Origin: Melghirimyces algeriensis
Lineage (GTDB): Bacteria; Bacillota; Bacilli; Thermoactinomycetales; DSM-45169
Reading direction: 5' to 3'
Assembly (NCBI RefSeq): GCF_900182565.1
Contig: NZ_FXTI01000003.1
Coordinates: forward strand, 124,001-188,000
DNA length: 64,000 nucleotides
Part shown: positions 24,114 through 32,890 of the stretch, piece after piece
Position numbering within the stretch: position 1 is the first letter of the stretch
How the letters are laid out: the number at the start of each line of letters is the position of its first letter
Program-made: the position numbers and the translations under genes
Notes under the pieces: model-generated
The model's database searches: none
Seen by the model: only the letters and a program-made list of their open reading frames with translations
What the model was told of the DNA's origin: nothing

Positions 24114-25280
24114 ATGAACATTAGACTCAAAGAGATCGAGGAAAGAAAGAAGGAAATCCGCACGCTTCTTGAACAAGACGGCGATGATCTGAATTTGGAA
24201 GAGCTGGAACAGGAAATTCGTTCGCTTGATGAAGAAAAGGAAAAGCTTGAGAAACGGGCGCAAATTGCTTCCGGCATCCAAGCCGGAACAATCCCCGCAA
24301 ATACGATACCGAAACCTCAAGGAGAAAAGCGTACCTTTGAGGGCATGGAACGAGATGAGATCCTGTCCACCCCTGAATACCGGTCGGCTTACCTGAAACG
24401 ATTGCAAGGAAAGCTGCTGAACGGGGTGGAAGAGCGGGCGCTTACCACGGACGCAGGGGCTGCCGCTGCTGTACCGACGGAAACCCTCAACATGATCATT
24501 GACAAGCTCCGTCAAACGTCCGCCCTGTTCCCGCGCATCAATGTTTCTTATGTGCCAGGGAATCTATCCCTAGTAGTTGCCAATGCTAAGAATGCAGCCG
24601 AGTGGAAAGCAGAAGGAACCGATGGAACTCCTGCGGATGATACAGTGGTGGAAATTAATCTTACCGGTTATGAATTGATCAAGCTGGTAGAAATCTCTGC
24701 AGCAGCCCAAGCTATGACCATAGATGCATTCGAGGCATATATTGCGAAAGAGCTTGGACGGCAGATGGCAATTGCTATTGAAAATGCGATCTTAAATGGA
24801 ACTGGCTCTGGGCAGCCGACAGGTATTCTTACCGGAATTACCTGGGATTCCAGCAATTCAACTACCTGGACGGCGGGTAGTAATGTAGATTATGACACCC
24901 TAATGAATAGTCTTGCATTGTTACCAACCATGTACCATCCAAATGCCGTCTTTATAATGAATCGCTCTATGCTGTTTGGAGGAATCCGAAAGATCAAAAC
25001 TACAGATGGACAGCCGATTTTCACTTACAACCCCCAGGACCCTGCGCGAAATGCGGTTCTTGGTTATCCGGTTATCGTGGATGATTACATGCCGGATAGT
25101 AAAATTTTGCTTGGGGATCTCAACTATTATTATTGGAACTTCTCCCAAGCACCGCAGATTGAAACAAGTCGGGAAGCGGCTTTTCGTTCTGGAAAAGTAG
25201 TATATCGGGGATTAGCTGTAGCTGATGGCAAACCTGCTTTATCTGAGGCGTTTGTTAAGATTGAAGAAGCTGCTGCATAA
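24114..25280 (+). CDS. Major capsid protein (HK97 fold)
   Basis: 388 aa. The first about 95 residues are a charged coiled coil (LKEIEERKKEIRTLLEQDGD), the delta-domain scaffold removed by the protease; the mature shell domain follows (ALTTDAGAAAAVPTE, LVEISAAAQAMTIDAFEAYI, and the GSGQPTGILTGITW loop). ATG 24114 after AAGGAGGCTTACAA. A terminator follows directly. Confidence 0.96.
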   Translation: MNIRLKEIEERKKEIRTLLEQDGDDLNLEELEQEIRSLDEEKEKLEKRAQIASGIQAGTIPANTIPKPQGEKRTFEGMERDEILSTPEYRSAYLKRLQGKLLNGVEERALTTDAGAAAAVPTETLNMIIDKLRQTSALFPRINVSYVPGNLSLVVANAKNAAEWKAEGTDGTPADDTVVEINLTGYELIKLVEISAAAQAMTIDAFEAYIAKELGRQMAIAIENAILNGTGSGQPTGILTGITWDSSNSTTWTAGSNVDYDTLMNSLALLPTMYHPNAVFIMNRSMLFGGIRKIKTTDGQPIFTYNPQDPARNAVLGYPVIVDDYMPDSKILLGDLNYYYWNFSQAPQIETSREAAFRSGKVVYRGLAVADGKPALSEAFVKIEEAAA

Positions 25281-25284
25281 TTTA

Positions 25285-25309
25285 GGGACCCAAGAGGGTC
25301 CCGTTTTTA
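25285..25309 (+). terminator. Terminator after the capsid gene
   Basis: GGGACCC (25285-25291) pairs with GGGTCCC (25296-25302), followed by GTTTTT. Probably partial, setting high capsid expression relative to downstream tail genes. Confidence 0.85.
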
Positions 25310-25326
25310 TTTAAGGAGGAATCGAA

Positions 25327-25509
25327 GTGTACACAGGAAAAGTGACTAAACGTTTTATCGACAAATATACTCAAAAACGGTTTGAAGTCGGTCAAGAGTA
25401 TAACCACAAAGAGGAGAAACGATTAAAGGAGCTCAGCGAACAGGGCTTTGTGGAATACGAAACTGAGAAAAAGACCGAGAAGAAAACCAAAGAAAAGTCC
25501 AAAAAGTAG
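25327..25509 (+). CDS. Hypothetical small head protein
   Basis: 60 aa, GTG 25327 after AAGGAGGAATCGAA. The N-terminal half is beta-like (TGKVTKRFIDKYTQKRFEVG), the C-terminal 18 residues nearly all Lys/Glu/Thr. Small proteins of this kind sit after the capsid gene in many Firmicutes phages; role unknown, possibly capsid-associated. Confidence 0.75.
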   Translation: MYTGKVTKRFIDKYTQKRFEVGQEYNHKEEKRLKELSEQGFVEYETEKKTEKKTKEKSKK

Positions 25510-25518
25510 GTGGCTGGA

Positions 25519-25794
25519 ATGGCCTTGATTGATGATGTCAAGTTGGCGCTTCGGGTTACCGCAGTCGAGTTTGACAGCGAGATCCAAGATTTGATCGACG
25601 GTGCAAAATTGGATTTGCAGCTTTCCGGTGTGGTTAATTTGGTGGATACCGATCCGCTCATTAAGCGGGCGGTGATCGTGTACTGCAAAGCTCATTTCGG
25701 CTATGACAACCCGGAAGCTGATCGGTTCTTACGTTCATATGATCTGTTGAAGATGCATCTGACGCTGTCATCCGACTATACAGAGGTGATATAA
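25519..25794 (+). CDS. Head-tail connector (gp6-like adaptor)
   Basis: 91 aa from ATG 25519. IDDVKLALRVTAVEFDSEIQ and IKRAVIVYCKAHFGYDNPEA match the helical DNA-packaging/connector proteins of the HK97 gp6 type, which form a ring below the portal. Position directly after the capsid block supports it. Confidence 0.88.
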   Translation: MALIDDVKLALRVTAVEFDSEIQDLIDGAKLDLQLSGVVNLVDTDPLIKRAVIVYCKAHFGYDNPEADRFLRSYDLLKMHLTLSSDYTEVI

Positions 25795-26097
25795 ATGCGT
25801 TACAATGCCGTGATCCACCTAGTGGGGACGGAAATCATTGAGGACGAGATCGGGAACCAGATCGAACAGGAGACGGAGCGGCAGGTATTCGCCAATGAAA
25901 TGTCTGTCGGCCAGGCGGAATATTACAACGCGGCAGTCAGTGGACTCCGACCGGAGAAGAGGTTTGAGGTGTATACCTTTGAATATGCGAATGAGCGGCA
26001 GTTGAAGCACAACGGGATCAAGTATCGGATCATCCGAACGGAAACACGTGGGGAAAAGACCCGGATCACTTGTGAAAGGGTGGCGGGAGATGGCTAA
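25795..26097 (+). CDS. Head closure / head-tail joining protein
   Basis: 100 aa beta-barrel-like protein (RQVFANEMSVGQAEYYNAAV, FEVYTFEYANERQLKHNGIK, YRIIRTETRGEKTRITCER) typical of SPP1 gp16/phage head-tail joining proteins. Starts at ATG 25795 with no gap after the connector gene. Confidence 0.87.
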   Translation: MRYNAVIHLVGTEIIEDEIGNQIEQETERQVFANEMSVGQAEYYNAAVSGLRPEKRFEVYTFEYANERQLKHNGIKYRIIRTETRGEKTRITCERVAGDG

Positions 26098-26446
26098 AAT
26101 AAACGGTCTATCACGGGAGATCACCAAGGCGCTTGAAACCTACACCGAAGAGGTGACGGAAGGGCTGGAAGAGGCCAAAGAAACCGTAGCGAAGAGTGCA
26201 GCGAAGAAGCTGAAACAAAGAAGCCCGAAGGATACTGGGGATTATGCGAGAGGGTGGCGTGCCAAAAAGGTTGGCAATGGTTGGGTTGTGCATAATGCGA
26301 CAAACTATCAGTTGACGCATTTGTTGGAGAAAGGACACGCCAAGCGGAACGGTGGACGAGTGGCGGGGATTCCCCACATTGGCCCGGTGGAGGAGGAAGC
26401 GATTCAGGAATATGTCCAGAAATCTGAGAAGGTGATCCGGGGATGA
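26090..26446 (+). CDS. HK97 gp10-like tail component
   Basis: 118 aa from ATG 26090 overlapping the previous gene by 8 bases (ribosome site GGCGGGAG). KLKQRSPKDTGDYARGWRAK and YQLTHLLEKGHAKRNGGRV are characteristic of the HK97 gp10 family of head-tail/neck proteins. Confidence 0.92.
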   Translation: MAKINGLSREITKALETYTEEVTEGLEEAKETVAKSAAKKLKQRSPKDTGDYARGWRAKKVGNGWVVHNATNYQLTHLLEKGHAKRNGGRVAGIPHIGPVEEEAIQEYVQKSEKVIRG

Positions 26447-26763
26447 CGTTGGACGAGCTAGCAACGATCCTTAAAAGCACCGGTTATCCCGTGGCCTACT
26501 CGCATTTTATCAGCGACAACGTCCCGCCTCCGCCGTTCATCACCTATCAAGTCGATGATTCCGCTAACTTTTTTGCAGACAACCGAGTATACAAAAAGAT
26601 CAGCAACATTTCGATTGAACTTTATACTGACAAAAAGGATTTAGATGCTGAGGCCGCTCTGGAATCGGCTTTGGACGCCAACCATTTGGTATATGAGACA
26701 ACGGAAGTATGGATCGAAGCGGAAAAGCTGTTCCAGAAAATCTATGAGATCGGAGTGGTTTGA
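26443..26763 (+). CDS. Tail terminator / minor tail protein
   Basis: 106 aa. PVAYSHFISDNVPPPPFITY, SNISIELYTDKKDLDAEAAL and WIEAEKLFQKIYEIGVV match the small tail-completion proteins that cap the tail tube. Located right before the major tail gene, as expected. Confidence 0.85.
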   Translation: MTLDELATILKSTGYPVAYSHFISDNVPPPPFITYQVDDSANFFADNRVYKKISNISIELYTDKKDLDAEAALESALDANHLVYETTEVWIEAEKLFQKIYEIGVV

Positions 26764-27336
26764 ATGGCAAACAAAGTGAAATTCGGGTTAAAAAATGTGC
26801 ATTATGCAACATTCACGTATGACGAAGGAACTGGAACTATCACATATGATACGCCCATTCGTATTCCAGGGGCAGTGGAATTATCTTTGGAACCTCGCGG
26901 AGAAATGGCGGAGTTTTACGCTGACGATGTACTTTACTACAGTGCACAAAATAACCAGGGGTATGACGGTACATTGTCTATTGCTACGATCCCGGAACAA
27001 TTTGCTATCGACTGTTTAGGTGAAGAAAAAGACGAAACAGATATGGTACTGACTGAGAAAACGACGGCAAAAGGAAAGTCGTTCGCGTTTCTTTTTGAAT
27101 TTGACGGAGATATCAAGGCTATTCGTCATGTTCTGTACAATTGCACAGCCAATCGTCCAACGGTGACAAGCTCAACGAAGACAGATACAGTGGAACCGAC
27201 GCCGGATGAGCTCACGTTTGTCGCATCACCAAGACCAACCGATTACGCCGTAAAAACCAAGACGAGTCCAGATACACCGGCGGCTGTTTACGATGCTTGG
27301 TATTCGTCGGTGTATGAAAAGGCACCAGCCATCTGA
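26764..27336 (+). CDS. Major tail protein (tube)
   Basis: 190 aa. KVKFGLKNVHYATFTYDEGT, IPGAVELSLEPRGEMAEFYA and YDGTLSIATIPEQFAIDCLG are typical of siphovirus tail tube proteins of the phi13 type. ATG 26764 immediately follows the tail terminator stop. Confidence 0.94.
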   Translation: MANKVKFGLKNVHYATFTYDEGTGTITYDTPIRIPGAVELSLEPRGEMAEFYADDVLYYSAQNNQGYDGTLSIATIPEQFAIDCLGEEKDETDMVLTEKTTAKGKSFAFLFEFDGDIKAIRHVLYNCTANRPTVTSSTKTDTVEPTPDELTFVASPRPTDYAVKTKTSPDTPAAVYDAWYSSVYEKAPAI

Positions 27337-27348
27337 TGAGGTGAGATC

Positions 27349-27699
27349 ATGGAAAAAACACTGACAATCGATGGAAAAGAGGTACGATTTAAGTCCACGG
27401 CGGCCACTCCTCTCCGCTATAAGGCCCAGTTTGGGAAAGATTTCTTTGCGGAAATTTTTAAGCTGGAGTCCCTTGAAAAGTTGATGAAACCAAAATCAGG
27501 AAAATTGAAGGCGGAAGACTTTAGCTTGGTCGATTTTGATGTACTTTACAATATCGTATGGACGATGGCAAAGACCGCGGATCCGAAAATACCCGATCCT
27601 ATCACGTGGTTGGATGGTTTTGATGAATTTCCATTGATGGAGATCTTTCCAGAGTTGCAGGATATGATCGTTCGAACAATTCAGGGTAAAAAAAAATAG
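27349..27699 (+). CDS. Tail assembly chaperone gpG
   Basis: 116 aa helical chaperone (VRFKSTAATPLRYKAQFGKD, FSLVDFDVLYNIVWTMAKTA, PLMEIFPELQDMIVRTI) for the tape measure. The reading frame ends in Gly-Lys-Lys-Lys at a run of nine A just before TAG 27697-27699. This run is the likely slippage site producing the longer gpGT form. Confidence 0.93.
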   Translation: MEKTLTIDGKEVRFKSTAATPLRYKAQFGKDFFAEIFKLESLEKLMKPKSGKLKAEDFSLVDFDVLYNIVWTMAKTADPKIPDPITWLDGFDEFPLMEIFPELQDMIVRTIQGKKK

Positions 27700-27911
27700 A
27701 CGAAAAAAGAGGAACGGATCGTGGGGAGCCGATTACCACGGATTCGTTCCTCTTCATTTGTCGTCAAGTAGGATTACAGCGGGATGATCTGGAGGACATG
27801 ACGATTGGGATGTGTCTGGATTTCATTGAGGAATATATCGAGATGAACGATCCGAAAAGACGGAAAATGAGGGCAAGAAGGGCTACACAAAAGGACTTTG
27901 ACAACTTTTAA
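27349..27911 (+). CDS. Tail assembly chaperone gpGT made by -1 frameshift
   Basis: At the A9 run (27688-27696) a -1 shift moves ribosomes past the gpG stop into a frame open to TAA 27909-27911, adding about 71 residues. The extension contains FLFICRQVGLQRDDLEDMTI and CLDFIEEYIEMND, which is a normal gpT-type domain, and has no start codon or ribosome site of its own. The same G/GT organisation is conserved in long-tailed phages. The slippage itself is inferred. Confidence 0.85.
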
Positions 27912-27932
27912 TTTTGAAAGGCAGGTGAGGAT

Positions 27933-30443
27933 ATGGCGAGGAAACGAATCCAGGGAATCACGATTGAGCTGGACGGCAACACAAAAGGTCTGGATAAAGC
28001 CCTCAGCGATGTCGACAAACAAAGTCGGAGTTTGCAACAAGAGCTTCGGGATGTGGATCGCCTGCTCAAATTTGATCCGGGCAATGTAGAGGCTTTGGCG
28101 CAGAAACAACAGCTATTGACGCAACAAATCCAGAACACTACCGAGCGATTGAACCGGTTGAAATCAGCACAAAAGCAAGTTCAACAACAATTTGAGCGCG
28201 GGGAGATCGGTGAAAAGCAATATCGGTCTTTTCGGCGTGAAATTCAATATACTGAGACGCAACTAAAAAAGTTTGAAAAGCAATTAGCCGGATTGGATGA
28301 TGAGAAGTCAATCGACAATTTGAAGAAAGACTTTGACAAGGTTGAAAAAGAGGCGGGCGAAGCTGAAGGAGCAGTGAGCGATCTTGGCGAAGCAGTCGCA
28401 GGAATTGCGGCGGGTGGTGGAATTGCCGGGGCTGTTAGTCAGGCATTGGATTCAGCCTCATTGGATACCCAGATCGAAATTTCTATGGAAGTGCCACCGG
28501 AGTCAGTAGCAACGGTGCGTGATAGCATTAAAACGGTTTCCACCTATATTGATGATCAAGAGGCGGCGATTGAAGGAGTTCGCCGTCAGTGGGCGCTCAA
28601 CGCCGATGCGAGCGATGCAGCGAATGCTCGGATTGTTAAAGGAGCCGGAGCGATAGCTCGCGCTTATTCGGGTATCGATTTTTCGGAACTCATACAGGAA
28701 ACAAATGAAACAAGCCGATCTTTTGGGATCACTAATGACGAAGCGCTTGGGTTGATAAATTCACTGTTGAAAATCGGATTTCCGCCTGAACAATTGGATA
28801 TCGTTTCTGAATATGGAACTCAGCTCCAGATGGCTGGATATGATGCAGAGGAAATCCAGGCTATATTTGCGGCTGGGGTTGAGACAGGATCATGGAATAT
28901 TGACAGCCTTCTCGACGGTTTGAAAGAGGGACGGATTCGGCTAGCCGAGTTTGGTGAAGAAGTGCCTTCAGCCATGCAAGACTTGCTCGATGGAACCGAT
29001 ATCTCCGCCCAGCAATTACAAAAATGGGGCCAAGCTGTAGCCAAAGGCGGCGAAGAAGGCAAACAGGCGATGTTTGAAGTGGCACAAGCGGTCAACGGGG
29101 TTGAAGATGAAACAAAGAAGAACGCACTTGGTGTGGCCGTTTGGGGTACCATGTACGAGGATCAGGGACAGGCGGTCATTGATACGATTCTAGGCGCAAA
29201 GGATCAGACTGCCAACTTAACGGAAAACCAGAAACAACTGAACGATACCGTTTCAAAACTTGATGAAGATCCGGCAGTGAAATTCTCACAGGCTATGAAA
29301 GATCTTGGCGAAGCACTGAAACCGCTACTTAGCGTTATTGCTGATGTCATCAACAAAATTGCTGAGTGGATTCAGAACAATCCAGAACTTGCTGCTACCA
29401 TCACAGCTATAGTAACGGCGATCGGGATTCTGATCGGGATCTTTATGGCATTATCGCCGATCATCACTGCTATAGCATCTTTGGCAGGAATGTTGGGTTT
29501 AAGCTTTGGAGCAATAGCTGCACCGATACTTATTGTCATAGGTGTTATTTCGGCACTCATCGCTATCGGTGTTCTCCTGTGGCAAAACTGGGACACGATC
29601 AAGGCAAAAGCTGTTGAGATTTGGGGGGCAATCAAAGAATGGTTGCTCCAAACTTGGGAATCCATCAAAGAAACCGCTGTGAATGTCTGGAATAGACTTA
29701 AGACATTTTTTATAGCAGTCTGGGAAGGGATCAAGGGGTATTTTAGCCAGGCGATTTCATGGATTATTACTCTTGTCAGTACGAAATTTGCAGAGATGTC
29801 CGGTCTGATCCAATATGTGATGGGGACAGTGAAAGATATTATAAAGACGGTCTGGAACTTCATAAAAAACACATTTCGTAATGTCCTCAGTTTCCTAAAA
29901 GCGTTGGTTACGGGCGATTTCAAAGGAATGAAAAAAGCTGTCGGCAACCAGATGGAGAATATCCGATCTACGATCGGGAAGATCTGGGATCGAGTGATGG
30001 ATTTTTTCCGGAACATCAACCTGTTTAAGATGGGTAAGGAGATCATACAAGGCCTGATACGCGGGATTCAAAATATGGCTTCAGGTGTCACCAAAGCTGT
30101 TACAGGTGTGGTAGATGGCGCGATTGGCTGGGCAAAGAAAAAGCTAGGGATTGCTTCTCCGTCGAAGGTGTTCGAGGAAATCGGAGAATACACCGGGGAA
30201 GGATTCCAGATCGGGATCGAGTCCATGCTGGGCGATATTCGCCGGGTCTCTGATCAGATGGCACAGACAGCTATTTCTACTTCCGAAGATGTAGTTGTAA
30301 CCGGGCCATCCGCAACTGCATCCCCAGGAGTGGTTGATCGGCCCTTGATCAACATAGAAAACATGGTCATTCGAGAAGAGGCAGACATACAAAAAGTCGC
30401 GACTGAGTTTTGGCGACTGCTTCAGCGGCAATCCAGGTTTTAA
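27933..30443 (+). CDS. Tape measure protein
   Basis: 836 aa. The N-terminal 120 residues are coiled coil (ELDGNTKGLDKALSDVDKQS, LRDVDRLLKFDPGNVEALAQ). A TMP core around 190-440 includes FGITNDEALGLINSLLKIGF. Four hydrophobic helices lie at about 485-555. A W-rich repeated segment (WGAIKEWLLQTWESIKET) and the GIASPSKVFEEIGEYTGEGF motif near residue 740 are typical. Length predicts a tail of roughly 125 nm using the usual 0.15 nm per residue. Confidence 0.95.
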   Translation: MARKRIQGITIELDGNTKGLDKALSDVDKQSRSLQQELRDVDRLLKFDPGNVEALAQKQQLLTQQIQNTTERLNRLKSAQKQVQQQFERGEIGEKQYRSFRREIQYTETQLKKFEKQLAGLDDEKSIDNLKKDFDKVEKEAGEAEGAVSDLGEAVAGIAAGGGIAGAVSQALDSASLDTQIEISMEVPPESVATVRDSIKTVSTYIDDQEAAIEGVRRQWALNADASDAANARIVKGAGAIARAYSGIDFSELIQETNETSRSFGITNDEALGLINSLLKIGFPPEQLDIVSEYGTQLQMAGYDAEEIQAIFAAGVETGSWNIDSLLDGLKEGRIRLAEFGEEVPSAMQDLLDGTDISAQQLQKWGQAVAKGGEEGKQAMFEVAQAVNGVEDETKKNALGVAVWGTMYEDQGQAVIDTILGAKDQTANLTENQKQLNDTVSKLDEDPAVKFSQAMKDLGEALKPLLSVIADVINKIAEWIQNNPELAATITAIVTAIGILIGIFMALSPIITAIASLAGMLGLSFGAIAAPILIVIGVISALIAIGVLLWQNWDTIKAKAVEIWGAIKEWLLQTWESIKETAVNVWNRLKTFFIAVWEGIKGYFSQAISWIITLVSTKFAEMSGLIQYVMGTVKDIIKTVWNFIKNTFRNVLSFLKALVTGDFKGMKKAVGNQMENIRSTIGKIWDRVMDFFRNINLFKMGKEIIQGLIRGIQNMASGVTKAVTGVVDGAIGWAKKKLGIASPSKVFEEIGEYTGEGFQIGIESMLGDIRRVSDQMAQTAISTSEDVVVTGPSATASPGVVDRPLINIENMVIREEADIQKVATEFWRLLQRQSRF

Positions 30444-30460
30444 GAAAGGGGGGGAGGTAA

Positions 30461-32890
30461 ATGGGGTTTTCATTTGCGGGAGTCCACAATGATCAGTATC
30501 GTCTGAAGGTATTGAAGACCACACGCCGGATTCTTCCCCCGATGAATAACCACTTGGTCAGCATACCGGGGAGTGATGGTGTATACGACTATGGATTTAA
30601 CTACGGAGAATTAATTATCGAAGTGGACGTTTTATTATTCGAGGAAAGCCGTGCAGAATTACGTTCACGGGTGAGAGAAGTGGCGGAATGGCTGGGACAG
30701 AAAGAAGCGAAGGAATTGGTGTTTGACGATGAGCCGAGTAAAACATACTTTGCCCGGTTGTCTGATAGTACGGAGTTAGAGGAACTTATTTATGCTGGAA
30801 ACGGAACGATCACCTTTCTATGCCCTGAACCCTTCGCCTATGGTCCCGAAAAGGATCAATTAATTGCCGGGATTGAAAAGCAACATGACACCCAAACGCA
30901 GGAAGGTTGGCAGGCCGGGACCTTGACGGGCGTTGTTGCCGCACCTGACGGTTTGAAGCTGGCAAAGGAAGGCGAGGACTACTCTAACTACGTGGATGCA
31001 GGCTGGGATGGCGGAACACATGAAAACACCGAGGAAAAAGACAATGACTTTCTTGTTTTGGCGAAAAGTGGCCAGGATTTTAATTACTCATATACCACCT
31101 CCAAATCTATTCCCAGTTGGGAGTTTATTTCGAGATTTGAGCCGGGATCTGTCGGAGAAGATGGCGACTGGTATGTTCGAAACCAGAGCGGTGGGACCTA
31201 TACCCTGGACGGTGAAAAAATCATTTTTCAGGGGGACACCAACGAAGACAGTATTTATATCCGCCGTGATTCCAGCGGTTTGAATGGTTCGCCTTTAACA
31301 ATGGATTTTCGCGCACGGATCAGCAAGGGGAGCGGAGCTCGTCCCTTCGTTTCTGTGAATGACGCGGAAACCGGAGGTATTGACGTCGAATTGCCTGATA
31401 CAGGCGGGGCAGTGTCTTGGTTCCGGTTGGTATACCGGGGTGGAACGGATTTTACCCTTTACCAAGACGGCACGGAGATTACACCGGAAAGTGTGTTTGA
31501 GTATGGGGCCGTTTCCACGGGATACATCAATATGGGAATGGATAACGGTCCCTGTACATTTGACGTCTGGAAACTGGGCCATGCAAATACCAACCACGGT
31601 GCGCCGCCTTCCAATCATACGTATACAGATGAGCTTGTGGGTGCTTCGGCGTCATTATCAGGGGTGGGCGTTTTGGCGTCCTCCTCCTATTCAAGAAGTA
31701 TCGTCGCAACCAATGCCTATGATTATTCAACATCCGCTTATTCTGGGTTATCAATGGACGGTGGGGATACTTGGGACGAAACGGAATTATCATCCGAATC
31801 CGGATCAATTCCGGGGATATCGAAAGGAGACGATGTAACCGGGTATGACTGGCGGTTCCGATGGACCATGACTAGCCGGGACAGCATCGACCCGGTTTAT
31901 TTGGATTCCTTTGACGCCGACTTTGTTTCCGGACGTCATCCCAGCGGATACCGTGATAGCCCAGCGATTAACCTTTCTCAAGTTGGCCGGGCGGCGACTT
32001 CTTCCTTTTCGTGGACGGTGAAAACTTTTCCGCCGGGTTCGACGATAACGCCTTATGTCCGTTTTTCCTACGACAATCAAGAAAGTTGGACAGATTGGCA
32101 AGAGGTAACGGAGAACGGCGGGGAAATGCCGGGTCTTGATACCGACGCCGATTTGTCCGACACCTATTTTCAATATCGGTTTCAGTTGACCACAGATGAT
32201 GTCGAGTTCACACCGGAGGTGGACCGGGCGGATTACGAAGTTACATCCGCTTATGTATCGGAGGGGGAGCGTATTTCCGACCCGATCACCTTCGGAGACT
32301 TTGGAAGCGTTGGCGGATCGTATATTAGTTGGGATACGACGCCGGACGGATCGGAGGATGTAGAGGTTTACGCTCAAGTGGTCAACGAAGGGGAAGACCC
32401 CGACCCGAACGCATGGGTTCAAGCTACAAATACCGGGGAACTACCGGGCGCAGAAGTCGGTACGGATATGACCGGGAAGGCCGTTTACACGCGGCAGGTG
32501 TTGAAAACCAGCGATCCTGAAATCACGCCAACCCTTCACCGGGAACTATGGAGGGTTGAGCCGGATAGCGACAACGCTGTAGACTATGCCGGAACCTATC
32601 GTGCCTATCCGGTTATGACGGTAGAGTTCAAGGATTACACCGACCACTTCGAGATATCTGACCCGAATACGGGGAACCGGGTGTACGTGGTTTATGATTT
32701 TAAGCCGGGGGACGAATTGGAGATCGATAATCGAAAAGGATCTGTTTATATTAACGGAGTGTTGGCGCTGGATCGAGTCCCACTGGGTGCGGAGCAATGG
32801 ATTTACTTCCAGAAAGGAGAGAATCCGCTTAATATTGATCCGCTAGGTTCGGCGGAAGTGACCGGAAGGTGGAGGGAGGTGTTTAAATGA
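30461..32890 (+). CDS. Distal tail protein (Dit) with long extension
   Basis: 809 aa, much longer than a minimal Dit (about 250 aa). The first about 140 residues are the Dit N-domain (FAGVHNDQYRLKVLKTTRRI, YDYGFNYGELIIEVDVLLFE). Residues about 240-390 look like a lectin/beta-sandwich (LTMDFRARISKGSGARPFV), then Ser/Asp-rich repeats of two similar modules (about 400-560, 560-690), then the closing Dit part (KPGDELEIDNRKGSVYINGV). The insertion is likely a carbohydrate-binding region for host cell wall recognition. Confidence 0.9.
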   Translation: MGFSFAGVHNDQYRLKVLKTTRRILPPMNNHLVSIPGSDGVYDYGFNYGELIIEVDVLLFEESRAELRSRVREVAEWLGQKEAKELVFDDEPSKTYFARLSDSTELEELIYAGNGTITFLCPEPFAYGPEKDQLIAGIEKQHDTQTQEGWQAGTLTGVVAAPDGLKLAKEGEDYSNYVDAGWDGGTHENTEEKDNDFLVLAKSGQDFNYSYTTSKSIPSWEFISRFEPGSVGEDGDWYVRNQSGGTYTLDGEKIIFQGDTNEDSIYIRRDSSGLNGSPLTMDFRARISKGSGARPFVSVNDAETGGIDVELPDTGGAVSWFRLVYRGGTDFTLYQDGTEITPESVFEYGAVSTGYINMGMDNGPCTFDVWKLGHANTNHGAPPSNHTYTDELVGASASLSGVGVLASSSYSRSIVATNAYDYSTSAYSGLSMDGGDTWDETELSSESGSIPGISKGDDVTGYDWRFRWTMTSRDSIDPVYLDSFDADFVSGRHPSGYRDSPAINLSQVGRAATSSFSWTVKTFPPGSTITPYVRFSYDNQESWTDWQEVTENGGEMPGLDTDADLSDTYFQYRFQLTTDDVEFTPEVDRADYEVTSAYVSEGERISDPITFGDFGSVGGSYISWDTTPDGSEDVEVYAQVVNEGEDPDPNAWVQATNTGELPGAEVGTDMTGKAVYTRQVLKTSDPEITPTLHRELWRVEPDSDNAVDYAGTYRAYPVMTVEFKDYTDHFEISDPNTGNRVYVVYDFKPGDELEIDNRKGSVYINGVLALDRVPLGAEQWIYFQKGENPLNIDPLGSAEVTGRWREVFK

